A DNA stretch of 7,609 nucleotides from Planctomycetales bacterium 4484_123 (GTDB taxonomy: Bacteria; Planctomycetota; Phycisphaerae; SM23-33): NCBI GenBank assembly GCA_002049885.1, contig MVCS01000140.1, forward strand, positions 1 to 7,609. Reading direction: 5' to 3'. The notes under the pieces were generated by a model. That model saw nothing but the letters and a program-made list of their open reading frames with translations. It ran no database searches and was not told the DNA's origin. Every line of letters begins with the position of its first letter. Within the stretch, counting starts at the first letter, position 1. Shown here piece after piece: positions 1-5,298 of this stretch. Made by a program: the position numbers and the translations under genes.

Positions 1-1070
1 GTTCGGGCCGCACGGGCGGCAAGGGCCGGAGGCTCAAAGACCTGGCCATGTTCACCCGCCAGTTGTACGTGCTGGTGGCCTCCGGCACGCCGCTGGTGCA
101 GGCCCTCGGCGCCCTGGAACGACAGGTCAAGCGGGGTCCCTGGCAGGATGCCATCCTCGACATCCGAAAGACCATTGAGGAGGGCACGCCCCTGGCGGAA
201 GCCATGCTTGCCCATCCGGATTACTTCGACCACATCTATTGCAGTCTGGTGGCGGCCGGGGAGTCCGGCGGCAGCCTGGCGGAGATGCTGGACCGCCTCT
301 CCAAGCTGACCCGGAAGCGCATCCAGGTACGGAACTCCATCATCGGGGCCCTCATCTATCCCGCGCTGCTGGTGGCGGTGGCGCTGGCGGTGCTGGCCTT
401 GTTGATGGTGTTCATGATCCCGCGTTTCGCGGAGTTGTTCGAGACGCTGGACGCCCCCCTGCCGGGAACGACGAAGGCCCTGATAGGCCTCAGTGAGTTC
501 CTGCGGAGCTACTGGTGGGCCGTGCTGGGGGCGCTGGTCGGCGGAGGCGTGGCGGCCAGGCTGTACCTGGCCAGCCCGGCCGGCAAACGGGCCGTGGACA
601 CCATCGTGCTGCGCGCACCCCAACTGGGGCGGATCGTCCGCAACATATACACCGCCCGGATAACCCGGCTGCTGGGAGTGCTGATGGACAGTCAGGTGCC
701 CGTGCTGGAGGCACTGGAGCTGACCCGACAGGGCACCGGCAACGTCCATTACGCCGAGCTGCTGGCCAAGGCCCACGAGGCCGTCGCCCACGGCGAGCCC
801 ATCAGCACGGCCTTCCGCAGCAGCGACCTGATCAGTCCCTCCGTCACCGAGGCCATCCACAGCGGCGAACAGTCCGGCCAGGTCGGCGCGCTGCTGCTGA
901 ACATCGCCGACTTCCTGGACGAGGAAAACGATGTGGTGGTGCGCTCGCTGACACAGATCATCGAGCCGGTCATCCTGATCCTGATGGGCCTGCTGGTGGG
1001 GTTCGTGGCGCTGAGCATGTTCATGCCGCTGTTCGACGTGACCGCCATGACCCAGGGAGGTCCGCGATGA
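1..1070 (+). CDS. gspF: GspF/PilC-family inner-membrane platform protein, 5' end missing
   Basis: This is the polytopic inner-membrane protein on which pseudopilins are assembled and which contacts the GspE/PilB ATPase. The reading frame is open from base 3 to the TGA at 1068-1070. The Met codon at 48 is internal, because the frame upstream of it reads KDLAMFTRQL, the usual entry to the first T2SSF domain, so the true start lies before the window. Counting from that Met, the first T2SSF domain covers about 1-123 and has the GESGGSL signature near 71-77. The second covers about 203-326, with MDSQVPVLEAL matching the family's SGVPLLEAL pattern (Q in place of the usual G), and ends in IEPVILILMGLLVGFVALS. 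Hydrophobic segments lie near 106-126, 154-174 and 303-327. An ATPase gene probably lies upstream. The stop overlaps the pilM start (ATGA). Confidence 0.95.
   Translation, partial: SGRTGGKGRRLKDLAMFTRQLYVLVASGTPLVQALGALERQVKRGPWQDAILDIRKTIEEGTPLAEAMLAHPDYFDHIYCSLVAAGESGGSLAEMLDRLSKLTRKRIQVRNSIIGALIYPALLVAVALAVLALLMVFMIPRFAELFETLDAPLPGTTKALIGLSEFLRSYWWAVLGALVGGGVAARLYLASPAGKRAVDTIVLRAPQLGRIVRNIYTARITRLLGVLMDSQVPVLEALELTRQGTGNVHYAELLAKAHEAVAHGEPISTAFRSSDLISPSVTEAIHSGEQSGQVGALLLNIADFLDEENDVVVRSLTQIIEPVILILMGLLVGFVALSMFMPLFDVTAMTQGGPR
1055..1060 (+). promoter_or_regulatory. Ribosome binding site of pilM
   Basis: GGGAGG lies 6 nt before the ATG at 1067, inside the last codons of gspF. It fixes the pilM start at the ATGA overlap, even though the same frame is open far upstream, from about 515, as a shadow of gspF. 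Confidence 0.75.
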
Positions 1071-2128
1071 TATGGGCGGGACATCACAGGCGGACGCCCA
1101 TCGGCATCGACATCGGGCGGCGGTACGTCAAGGCGGCCCAGTTGAGCCGGTCCCGCAGCGGCTGGCGCGTGGAGGCGGCGGCATCGTACCCCCGGCCAGT
1201 GCCTCAGAAGGACTTCGACGCCGAGGACGCCCGGCTGCTGCGCGGAGTGCTGGACAGGCGGGGCTTCACCGGCGAGCGGGTCGTCCTGGCGGTGCCCAAG
1301 GAGGCCCTGCTGACCGGCATCCTGGAGTTGCCGCCGCGCTCCGCCGGCGCCCCGTTGGACCAGCTGGCGCGCATGGAGCTGGCCCGCATGCACCGCTGCC
1401 GGCCGGACGCCCTCGAGGTCACCTACTGGGACCTGCCCGCCCCCAATCGCGGCAACGCCCCGGCGCGGGTGATGGCCTCGGGGTGCACCCACCAGAGCGC
1501 CGAGGGCCTGATGGACTGCCTGGAAAACGAGGGCCTGGACGTCCAGGCCCTGGACGTTCAGGCCTGTGCCCTGGCCCGCGCCTGCCGACCGTTGTTCGCC
1601 GGCGAGAAGGACATCACCTGCCTGCTGGACATCGGCTGGCAGAGTTCCTGGCTGGCCCTCATCCACATGGGCACCGTGGTGTATCAACGGCCCTTCGGCG
1701 AGACCGGAATCCAGCCCCTCTTCGAGGCCCTGAACGGCCAGCTCGAACTGGACGGCGAGCTGATCGACGCCCTGTTGTGCGAAGTGGGCGTTGGCCGGAA
1801 CGGCAACGAGGTGCAGGACGACTCGGAGGCCTTCGATGACCTCCGCGGCATGGTTGAATCTCACCTGGAGTCCATCCTGAAGGAGCTGAGGCTGAGCTTT
1901 TCATACGCAATCCACCAGTACCCCGGCGCCTCGGTGGCGCAGTTGGTGCTGGTCGGCGGCGGGGCCTTGCTTCAGGGCATTCAGGGCCACCTCAGCTCAG
2001 CCCTGGAGGTCCAGGTCCAAACCGTCGCCCCCACGGACGTGGCGGAGTGCCCCCCGCCGCTGTTGGAGACCTGCGGCAGCCCGGCCATGACCATGGCCGT
2101 CGGCCTGGCGCAGTTCGCCCATGACTGA
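1067..2128 (+). CDS. pilM: PilM, actin-like ATPase of the pilus/secretion alignment complex
   Basis: The product is a 353-residue cytoplasmic actin-fold protein, of usual PilM length, expected to bind nucleotide and the N-terminal tail of PilN. Visible motifs are the phosphate-1 loop GIDIGRRYVKAAQL (13-26), the phosphate-2 loop LLDIGWQSSWLALI (186-199), the adenosine motif LVGGGALLQGI (295-305) and the typical end SPAMTMAVGLAQ (338-349). Asp15 and Asp188 sit where actin-family Mg/phosphate-contact aspartates are expected. No membrane segment is seen. The start at ATG 1067 is set by the ATGA overlap with gspF and the upstream GGGAGG. It overlaps pilN by 8 nt, so the two are probably translationally coupled. 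GspL-type proteins share the fold but carry a fused membrane/periplasmic part. Here that part is the separate pilN gene, as in type IV pilus and MSHA loci. Confidence 0.92.
   Translation: MIWAGHHRRTPIGIDIGRRYVKAAQLSRSRSGWRVEAAASYPRPVPQKDFDAEDARLLRGVLDRRGFTGERVVLAVPKEALLTGILELPPRSAGAPLDQLARMELARMHRCRPDALEVTYWDLPAPNRGNAPARVMASGCTHQSAEGLMDCLENEGLDVQALDVQACALARACRPLFAGEKDITCLLDIGWQSSWLALIHMGTVVYQRPFGETGIQPLFEALNGQLELDGELIDALLCEVGVGRNGNEVQDDSEAFDDLRGMVESHLESILKELRLSFSYAIHQYPGASVAQLVLVGGGALLQGIQGHLSSALEVQVQTVAPTDVAECPPPLLETCGSPAMTMAVGLAQFAHD
1530..1564 (+). repeat. 22-nt perfect palindrome overlapping a 15-nt tandem repeat inside pilM
   Basis: Bases 1530-1551 equal their own reverse complement; the core is GGCCTGGACGTCCAGGCC. 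The right part overlaps two tandem 15-nt units (1535-1549 and 1550-1564) that differ at one base (C to T) and encode LDVQA-LDVQA at PilM residues 157-166. The PilM family usually has a GL...(A)LD...A..RA pattern here, so the duplication does not appear to disturb the protein. Confidence 0.7.
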
Positions 2129-2669
2129 GAGGATGACCGGCGCCAATCTGATACCCGCCGCTCGACGCGAGGCCAAGCAGCGCCGCGCCCGGCAGCGAGT
2201 CTGGATCGTGATCTGCTGCCTGTACGGGGCCCTGCTGGTGACGGGCTACGGCGTGTGCCACGGCCTGCTGGGCACGGACGACCGGGCCCTGGACAACCAG
2301 GCGCGCAGGGCCGCCGCCCGCGTCAGCGCCTTCCAGCGCCGGCTGGCCGGCCTCCAGGGCAAACTCGACGAGGCCCAGCGGAAGTTGCAGGCCAACCTGG
2401 CCGTGGGAGACCAGCCCGACTGGTCGGTGCTGCTGACGCTGCTGGCAGACACGCTGGACGACGACCTGGTCCTCAGCCAGTGCCGCATCCAGCCCCCCGG
2501 CCACGCCAAGGCCTCCAGGGGGCCCGAACCGCAACGTCTGACCAAGGCCATGGTGACCAAGCGGCAGGACCGCTTCGTGCTCACCGTCAGCGGCTTTGGC
2601 AGGACGCAGGCGGCCGTCTCACGCTTCGTCCTGCGCCTGGAAAAGACCGACCTGTTCAACCACACGTGA
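2121..2669 (+). CDS. pilN: PilN-like bitopic inner-membrane protein
   Basis: The product has 182 residues. In the family, a short cytoplasmic tail with an INLLP-like motif docks into PilM, followed by one membrane helix and a periplasmic coiled coil plus ferredoxin-like domain that pairs with PilO. Here the tail reads GANLIPAARREAKQRR (7-22), the hydrophobic helix is about 27-46, an Ala/Arg/Leu/Gln-rich coiled-coil-like stretch is about 55-93, and RFVLTVSGFGRTQAAVSRFV (151-170) matches the C-terminal strand/helix pattern. The start at ATG 2121 overlaps pilM by 8 nt; ATG 2133 (MTGANLIP) is an alternative. The protein stops right after LEKTDLFNHT, where relatives normally continue with a further strand, so it may be slightly truncated. 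The stop overlaps a GTG start for pilO. Confidence 0.85.
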   Translation: MTERMTGANLIPAARREAKQRRARQRVWIVICCLYGALLVTGYGVCHGLLGTDDRALDNQARRAAARVSAFQRRLAGLQGKLDEAQRKLQANLAVGDQPDWSVLLTLLADTLDDDLVLSQCRIQPPGHAKASRGPEPQRLTKAMVTKRQDRFVLTVSGFGRTQAAVSRFVLRLEKTDLFNHT

Positions 2670-3256
2670 AGGGGCTTGACCCGAAAAAGCTGATGTGCCT
2701 GCGGATCGACCTGACGGGCGTGGCGGCGTGCGTGGTCTTCACGCTGCTGACGTACTTCCTGGGGCTCAAGCCCATCCTGGCCGACCGGGCCCGCGCCGTG
2801 GCCGCCCGGGCGGCCCTGGAGGCCCAGCAGGCCAAGGCGGTCAAGCTGGAGGCGTCCGTGCTGGCCGTCCGCGCCCGCCTGGTTGAGGTCCAGCAGGCCC
2901 TGACCAAGACGGCCGTCCATCTCCACCCCGCTCGCCGCGTCAACCAGCGAATCGCTCAGGTGGCCGAGCTGGCCGCCAAGAGCGGCCTGAAGGTCAACGA
3001 CATCCGTCTCGGGCCCAGTGCCGCGACGCCGCGATATGTCGGCATTCCCATCCTGCTGGCCGGCACCGGCACCTTCCAGAGCTGCACCCGCTTCCTGCAC
3101 CAGCTCAATCGCGCCCTGCCAGACACCGGCGTGACCGTGCTGGAACTGCAAGGCAACCCCAAGGATGAGTTCCAGGTCGCCCAGTTCCACTTCCAACTGC
3201 TCTGGTATGCCGCCCCGTCGGATGCTCCGCCGGAAGATGCCCCGCCGAAAAAATAG
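2666..3256 (+). CDS. pilO: PilO-like bitopic inner-membrane protein
   Basis: The product has 196 residues if it starts at GTG 2666, which overlaps the pilN stop as GTGA. ATG 2693 (MCLRIDLTG) is an alternative giving 187 residues; neither has a strong Shine-Dalgarno, and the GTG is chosen because it continues the coupling pattern. PilO heterodimerises with PilN in the periplasm and helps align the platform with the secretin. The membrane helix is about 15-34 (TGVAACVVFTLLTYFLGL), a coiled-coil-like Ala/Glu/Gln/Leu stretch is about 38-80, and the ferredoxin-like region is about 92-182, with IPILLAGTGTFQSCTRFLHQ fitting the PilO 'i.l.G.y..l..Fl..L' pattern. The tail (184-196) is Pro/Asp/Lys-rich. 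The window has no second PilN- or PilO-type gene. Confidence 0.85.
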   Translation: MKGLDPKKLMCLRIDLTGVAACVVFTLLTYFLGLKPILADRARAVAARAALEAQQAKAVKLEASVLAVRARLVEVQQALTKTAVHLHPARRVNQRIAQVAELAAKSGLKVNDIRLGPSAATPRYVGIPILLAGTGTFQSCTRFLHQLNRALPDTGVTVLELQGNPKDEFQVAQFHFQLLWYAAPSDAPPEDAPPKK

Positions 3257-3305
3257 CCGGCTCGGTTTGCCCCTCCCCCGGTCCGTATCGTCTATTTCCT
3301 TTGCA

Positions 3306-3887
3306 ATGGCGCTTTCCAGGAAGCACAAGGCATACCTCTGCTCGCTTGCGCTGGGGCTGACGGCCCTGGTGGTGGACCGCGTGTTTCTAGGCTCCGCCGC
3401 CGGTCCGCAGGAAGCACCGGCCGGAGACATCAGCCCCGCCGGGGCCAGAGGGCAGGTCTCGGCCGAGGGGTCCGCCGGAACCGGCCCGTCGCCGGTCCAG
3501 GCCCAGCAGAACTCCCTGGCCGGGCGGCTGAAGGCCTTCGCGGCGGCCCGCAGTCCTCAAACCCCGCGGTCCCGGGACGTCTTCGCCCTGCCAAAGCCCT
3601 GGCGAGAGGCCATGAAGCCCATCCAGCCTGAGGTAGCTCCCCAGCGGCCCAAAGAACAGCTCACCACCAAGTACCGGCTGATGGCGGTTATGGTCAACGG
3701 CAGCGGCGGGCAGGCGATCATTGACGGCAAGTGCCTGCAGGTAGGCCAGCAGCAAGACGGCCTGAAGCTCATCTCCGTGGCCCAGGATTCGGCCGTGGTG
3801 GAAGTGGCCGGCCAACGCTTCCGCTTGAGGCTGGAGGCGTCGGCCCCGAGCCCATCACCATCAACGCAACCGTCGCCAGAGCAATAG
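3306..3887 (+). CDS. PilP/GspC-like protein with N-terminal membrane anchor and HR-type beta domain
   Basis: The product has 193 residues from ATG 3306, with a short basic tail (MALSRKHK), one hydrophobic segment about 9-28, a Pro/Ala/Gly/Gln-rich linker about 30-100 containing RDVFALPKPW (90-99), then a compact beta region about 122-177 and a Pro/Ser tail. The beta region, with GQAIIDGKCLQVGQQQDGLK and then VVEVAGQRFRLRLE, has the alternating pattern of the homology-region domain of GspC and PilP that binds the secretin's N-terminal domain. Its position after pilO supports a PilP role. It lacks a clear lipobox, unlike classical PilP, and looks more GspC-like in topology. The start is uncertain: in-frame ATGs at 3207, 3222 and 3234 overlap pilO and would add a very basic leader. 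No good Shine-Dalgarno precedes 3306. Confidence 0.65.
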   Translation: MALSRKHKAYLCSLALGLTALVVDRVFLGSAAGPQEAPAGDISPAGARGQVSAEGSAGTGPSPVQAQQNSLAGRLKAFAAARSPQTPRSRDVFALPKPWREAMKPIQPEVAPQRPKEQLTTKYRLMAVMVNGSGGQAIIDGKCLQVGQQQDGLKLISVAQDSAVVEVAGQRFRLRLEASAPSPSPSTQPSPEQ

Positions 3888-4085
3888 CTCACAGCGCACT
3901 TGAGGGGCCACACCCGCCCCGCCGGAGCCGGGGCAGGCCGCTGAAAAAACCCCTAGAGGCCCCTGAGGTCATACTAAAGCCATCACTGGCGAAAGTCGAT
4001 TGACCCCGCAGAGAGGCTTCAGGCGAAGGCCTTGGAGGCTAGGGTCGGAACTTTGGGCTGTAAATGGGCTATAGGAGAGCGTCGC
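3888..4085 (+). promoter_or_regulatory. Intergenic leader before gspG, possible promoter and structured RNA
   Basis: This is one of the two largest gaps in the cluster and separates the platform genes from the pseudopilins. Its second half (about 3965-4085) is visibly less GC-rich than the flanks. The first half has nested inverted repeats: a GCCCCG/CGGGGC stem (3916-3921 with 3929-3934, loop 7) inside AGGGGCC/GGCCCCT (3903-3909 with 3958-3964), with AAAAAA at 3944-3949. No T-run follows, so it is not a classical terminator on the + strand. TTGACC at 4000-4005 resembles a -35 box, but no convincing -10 box sits at the right spacing. A promoter is inferred from the gap, the composition and the expected need for high GspG output. 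Confidence 0.3.
4073..4079 (+). promoter_or_regulatory. Ribosome binding site of gspG
   Basis: AGGAGAG lies 6 nt before ATG 4086, an almost ideal Shine-Dalgarno. It decides the start: in-frame upstream codons such as TTG 4032 would give an unusually long leader peptide, whereas 4086 gives a standard 10-residue prepilin leader. Confidence 0.75.
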
Positions 4086-4559
4086 ATGTCCTCAAGAGGC
4101 AAACGAACTAAGGGTTTCAGCCTGCTGGAACTGGTGATCGTTGTGGTGATCCTGGGGATCATCGCGGCTATCGCCATCCCACGGATGAGCAGGGGCTCGG
4201 CCGGGGCGGCTGACTCCGCCCTCTCCAGCAACCTGGCCGTACTGCGAAACGCCCTGGACCTGTACGCCGCTGAACACAACGGCTCGTATCCCGACGCGAC
4301 CAACATCGCCGACCAGTTGACCAAGTACACGGATTCGTCGGGCGATGTGGCCACGACCAAGGATACCACCCACATCTACGGGCCGTACCTGCGGAAGATC
4401 CCGCCCCTGCCGGTCGGGGCCCGGAAGGGAGGTACCCTCATTTCCACCTCCGACGATACCGGCGTGGGCTGGATCTACACTGCGGCCACCGGCGAGATCA
4501 GGGCCAACTGCGCTGATACCGAGGTGGACGCCACCGGCAAGAAGTACAACACCTACTAG
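4086..4559 (+). CDS. gspG: GspG-type major pseudopilin
   Basis: The product is a 157-residue prepilin with a 10-residue basic leader MSSRGKRTKG, a predicted prepilin-peptidase cut before Phe11, Glu15 at mature position +5, and the hydrophobic helix FSLLELVIVVVILGIIAAIA (11-30), followed by IPRM. Polymerised, it should form the pseudopilus shaft. The stretch NLAVLRNALDLYAAEHNGSY (49-68) and the end VGWIYTAATGEIRANC (127-142) match GspG-family alpha-helix and beta-sheet patterns, with YLRKIPPLPVG (101-111) between. From memory this variant is common in planctomycete secretion loci. Gaps on both sides, a strong Shine-Dalgarno and strong downstream hairpins suggest that it is made in excess over its neighbours. 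Other small type IV pilins share the N-terminus, but the C-terminal pattern favours GspG. Confidence 0.92.
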   Translation: MSSRGKRTKGFSLLELVIVVVILGIIAAIAIPRMSRGSAGAADSALSSNLAVLRNALDLYAAEHNGSYPDATNIADQLTKYTDSSGDVATTKDTTHIYGPYLRKIPPLPVGARKGGTLISTSDDTGVGWIYTAATGEIRANCADTEVDATGKKYNTY

Positions 4560-4661
4560 GGCCGAGTACCAGGCCAGGGGCTGAGGCGACGTGCAGACGC
4601 CTTGACTTGATACGCTCGCCCCCCGGCCCACTCAGCGCGTGAACCGGAGGGAGGTCCGCGA

Positions 4662-4702
4662 GCCGCCGGGCGTGGCCGGGCAACACCCGGCCGCCCGGCG
4701 GC
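4662..4702 (+). promoter_or_regulatory. Large GC-rich stem-loop downstream of gspG
   Basis: The arms 4662-4680 and 4686-4702 pair with 17 base pairs, a 2-nt bulge (4672-4673) and a 5-nt loop CAACA. It starts 103 nt after the gspG stop. No T-run follows (the next bases are CCGCGCGAAAA), so it is not a standard intrinsic terminator. It could protect the 3' end of gspG mRNA, act as an attenuator, or terminate without a U-tract. No ATG occurs from the gspG stop to 4780, so the gap seems non-coding; the open frame from GTG 4639 looks like composition. Confidence 0.6.
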
Positions 4703-4713
4703 CCGCGCGAAAA

Positions 4714-4737
4714 CCGCCGGCCAACGAGGCCCGGCGG
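4714..4737 (+). promoter_or_regulatory. Second stem-loop between gspG and gspH
   Basis: CCGCCGG (4714-4720) pairs with CCGGCGG (4731-4737) around a 10-nt loop. The same CCGCCGG occurs at 4663-4669 in the left arm of the preceding hairpin, and CCGGCGG at 4695-4701 in its right arm. Either left arm can therefore pair with either right arm, giving mutually exclusive folds upstream of the gspH start. Confidence 0.5.
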
Positions 4738-4762
4738 ACGGTCTCCACAACCGCCCGGCTCT

Positions 4763-4768
4763 GGAGGG
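4763..4768 (+). promoter_or_regulatory. Ribosome binding site of the GspH-like gene
   Basis: GGAGGG lies 11 nt before ATG 4780, slightly far but the only purine-rich site near that start. It supports 4780 over the upstream GTG 4639, which would translate through both hairpins. Confidence 0.55.
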
Positions 4769-4779
4769 TTCAGCCAACA

Positions 4780-5298
4780 ATGCCCCCGCTGAGGCGAAAC
4801 CTACTTTGCTCGCCGCCGCCTTCGGAAGCCGGCACGCGCCGGCTGCGGGCATGCCGCGGTTTCAGCCTCCTGGAGCTGGCCTGCGTGACCGCCCTGGTGG
4901 CCATCACCGCGGCCATCGCCCTGCCCAGGTATGCCGACTCGCTGGCACGCTACCGCGTCGAACTGGCCTGCCGGCGCATCATCGCGGACCTCAACCTCAT
5001 CCGCATGAGAGCCTGGGCACAGGGGACCTGCGAATCCGCACGCTTTGACCCCGACGCCGAGACCATGACGCTCATCTGCGACCCGGACATCAATTTCCCC
5101 TCGCGTAACTACATCGTGCACTTCAACCAGGCCCCCTACTACGCCGACATCGTGGAACGGGATTTCTCCGGCAGGACCTTCATGTACTACAACCGCTACG
5201 GCCAGCCTTGCGGGGGCGGCTACGTCGTGCTGCGAGTGGGCAACGTTCAGCGCAAGGTGGTAGTGGACGGACAGACAGGCAAGGCCGTGATGGAATGA
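4780..5298 (+). CDS. gspH: GspH-like minor pseudopilin
   Basis: The product is a 172-residue prepilin. With ATG 4780 the leader is 27 residues and Arg-rich, ending CRG, with cleavage before Phe28 and Glu32 at +5. The hydrophobic helix runs about 28-50 (FSLLELACVTALVAITAAIA, then LPRY). Next comes an amphipathic helix (YRVELACRRIIADLNLIRMR), then a beta-rich part ending VGNVQRKVVVDGQTGKAV, the strand-turn-strand finish typical of GspH/FimT. GspH is thought to link the tip complex to the GspG shaft. Cysteines at 63, 84, 100 and 144 could include a disulphide pair. The leader is longer than usual; the only alternative start is a non-standard codon nearer the cut site or GTG 4639, which is longer still. 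Its last bases overlap the next ATG (ATGA). Confidence 0.82.
   Translation: MPPLRRNLLCSPPPSEAGTRRLRACRGFSLLELACVTALVAITAAIALPRYADSLARYRVELACRRIIADLNLIRMRAWAQGTCESARFDPDAETMTLICDPDINFPSRNYIVHFNQAPYYADIVERDFSGRTFMYYNRYGQPCGGGYVVLRVGNVQRKVVVDGQTGKAVME

Noticed and set aside
749..1864. Long minus-strand open frame (371 codons) opposite gspF and pilM
   Set aside because: It lies wholly antisense to two clearly recognisable genes, has a low-complexity Gly/Ala/Arg/Gln composition and no domain pattern, and is typical of the stop-poor antisense frames of high-GC DNA.
2246..3430. Minus-strand open frame (394 codons) opposite pilN and pilO
   Set aside because: It is antisense to two genes with clear PilN/PilO architecture, and its own translation shows no recognisable domain.
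3903..3964. Intrinsic terminator after the PilP/GspC-like gene
   Set aside because: The stems are short or widely spaced, and the only homopolymer is A6 rather than T on the + strand. It is kept only as a possible structured leader.
3987..4003. Possible sigma-54 promoter before gspG
   Set aside because: TGGC at 3987 is not followed by GC at the required -12 spacing, so the -24/-12 pattern is not met.
4064..4111. 15-codon open frame starting ATG 4064, overlapping the gspG start
   Set aside because: It has no Shine-Dalgarno of its own and its sequence simply covers the gspG ribosome binding site and leader. It is too short to support as a gene.
4639..4779. N-terminal extension of the GspH-like gene from GTG 4639
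   Set aside because: It would add 47 residues before an already long leader and translate through two strong hairpins. ATG 4780 has a nearby GGAGGG and gives a more normal prepilin leader.
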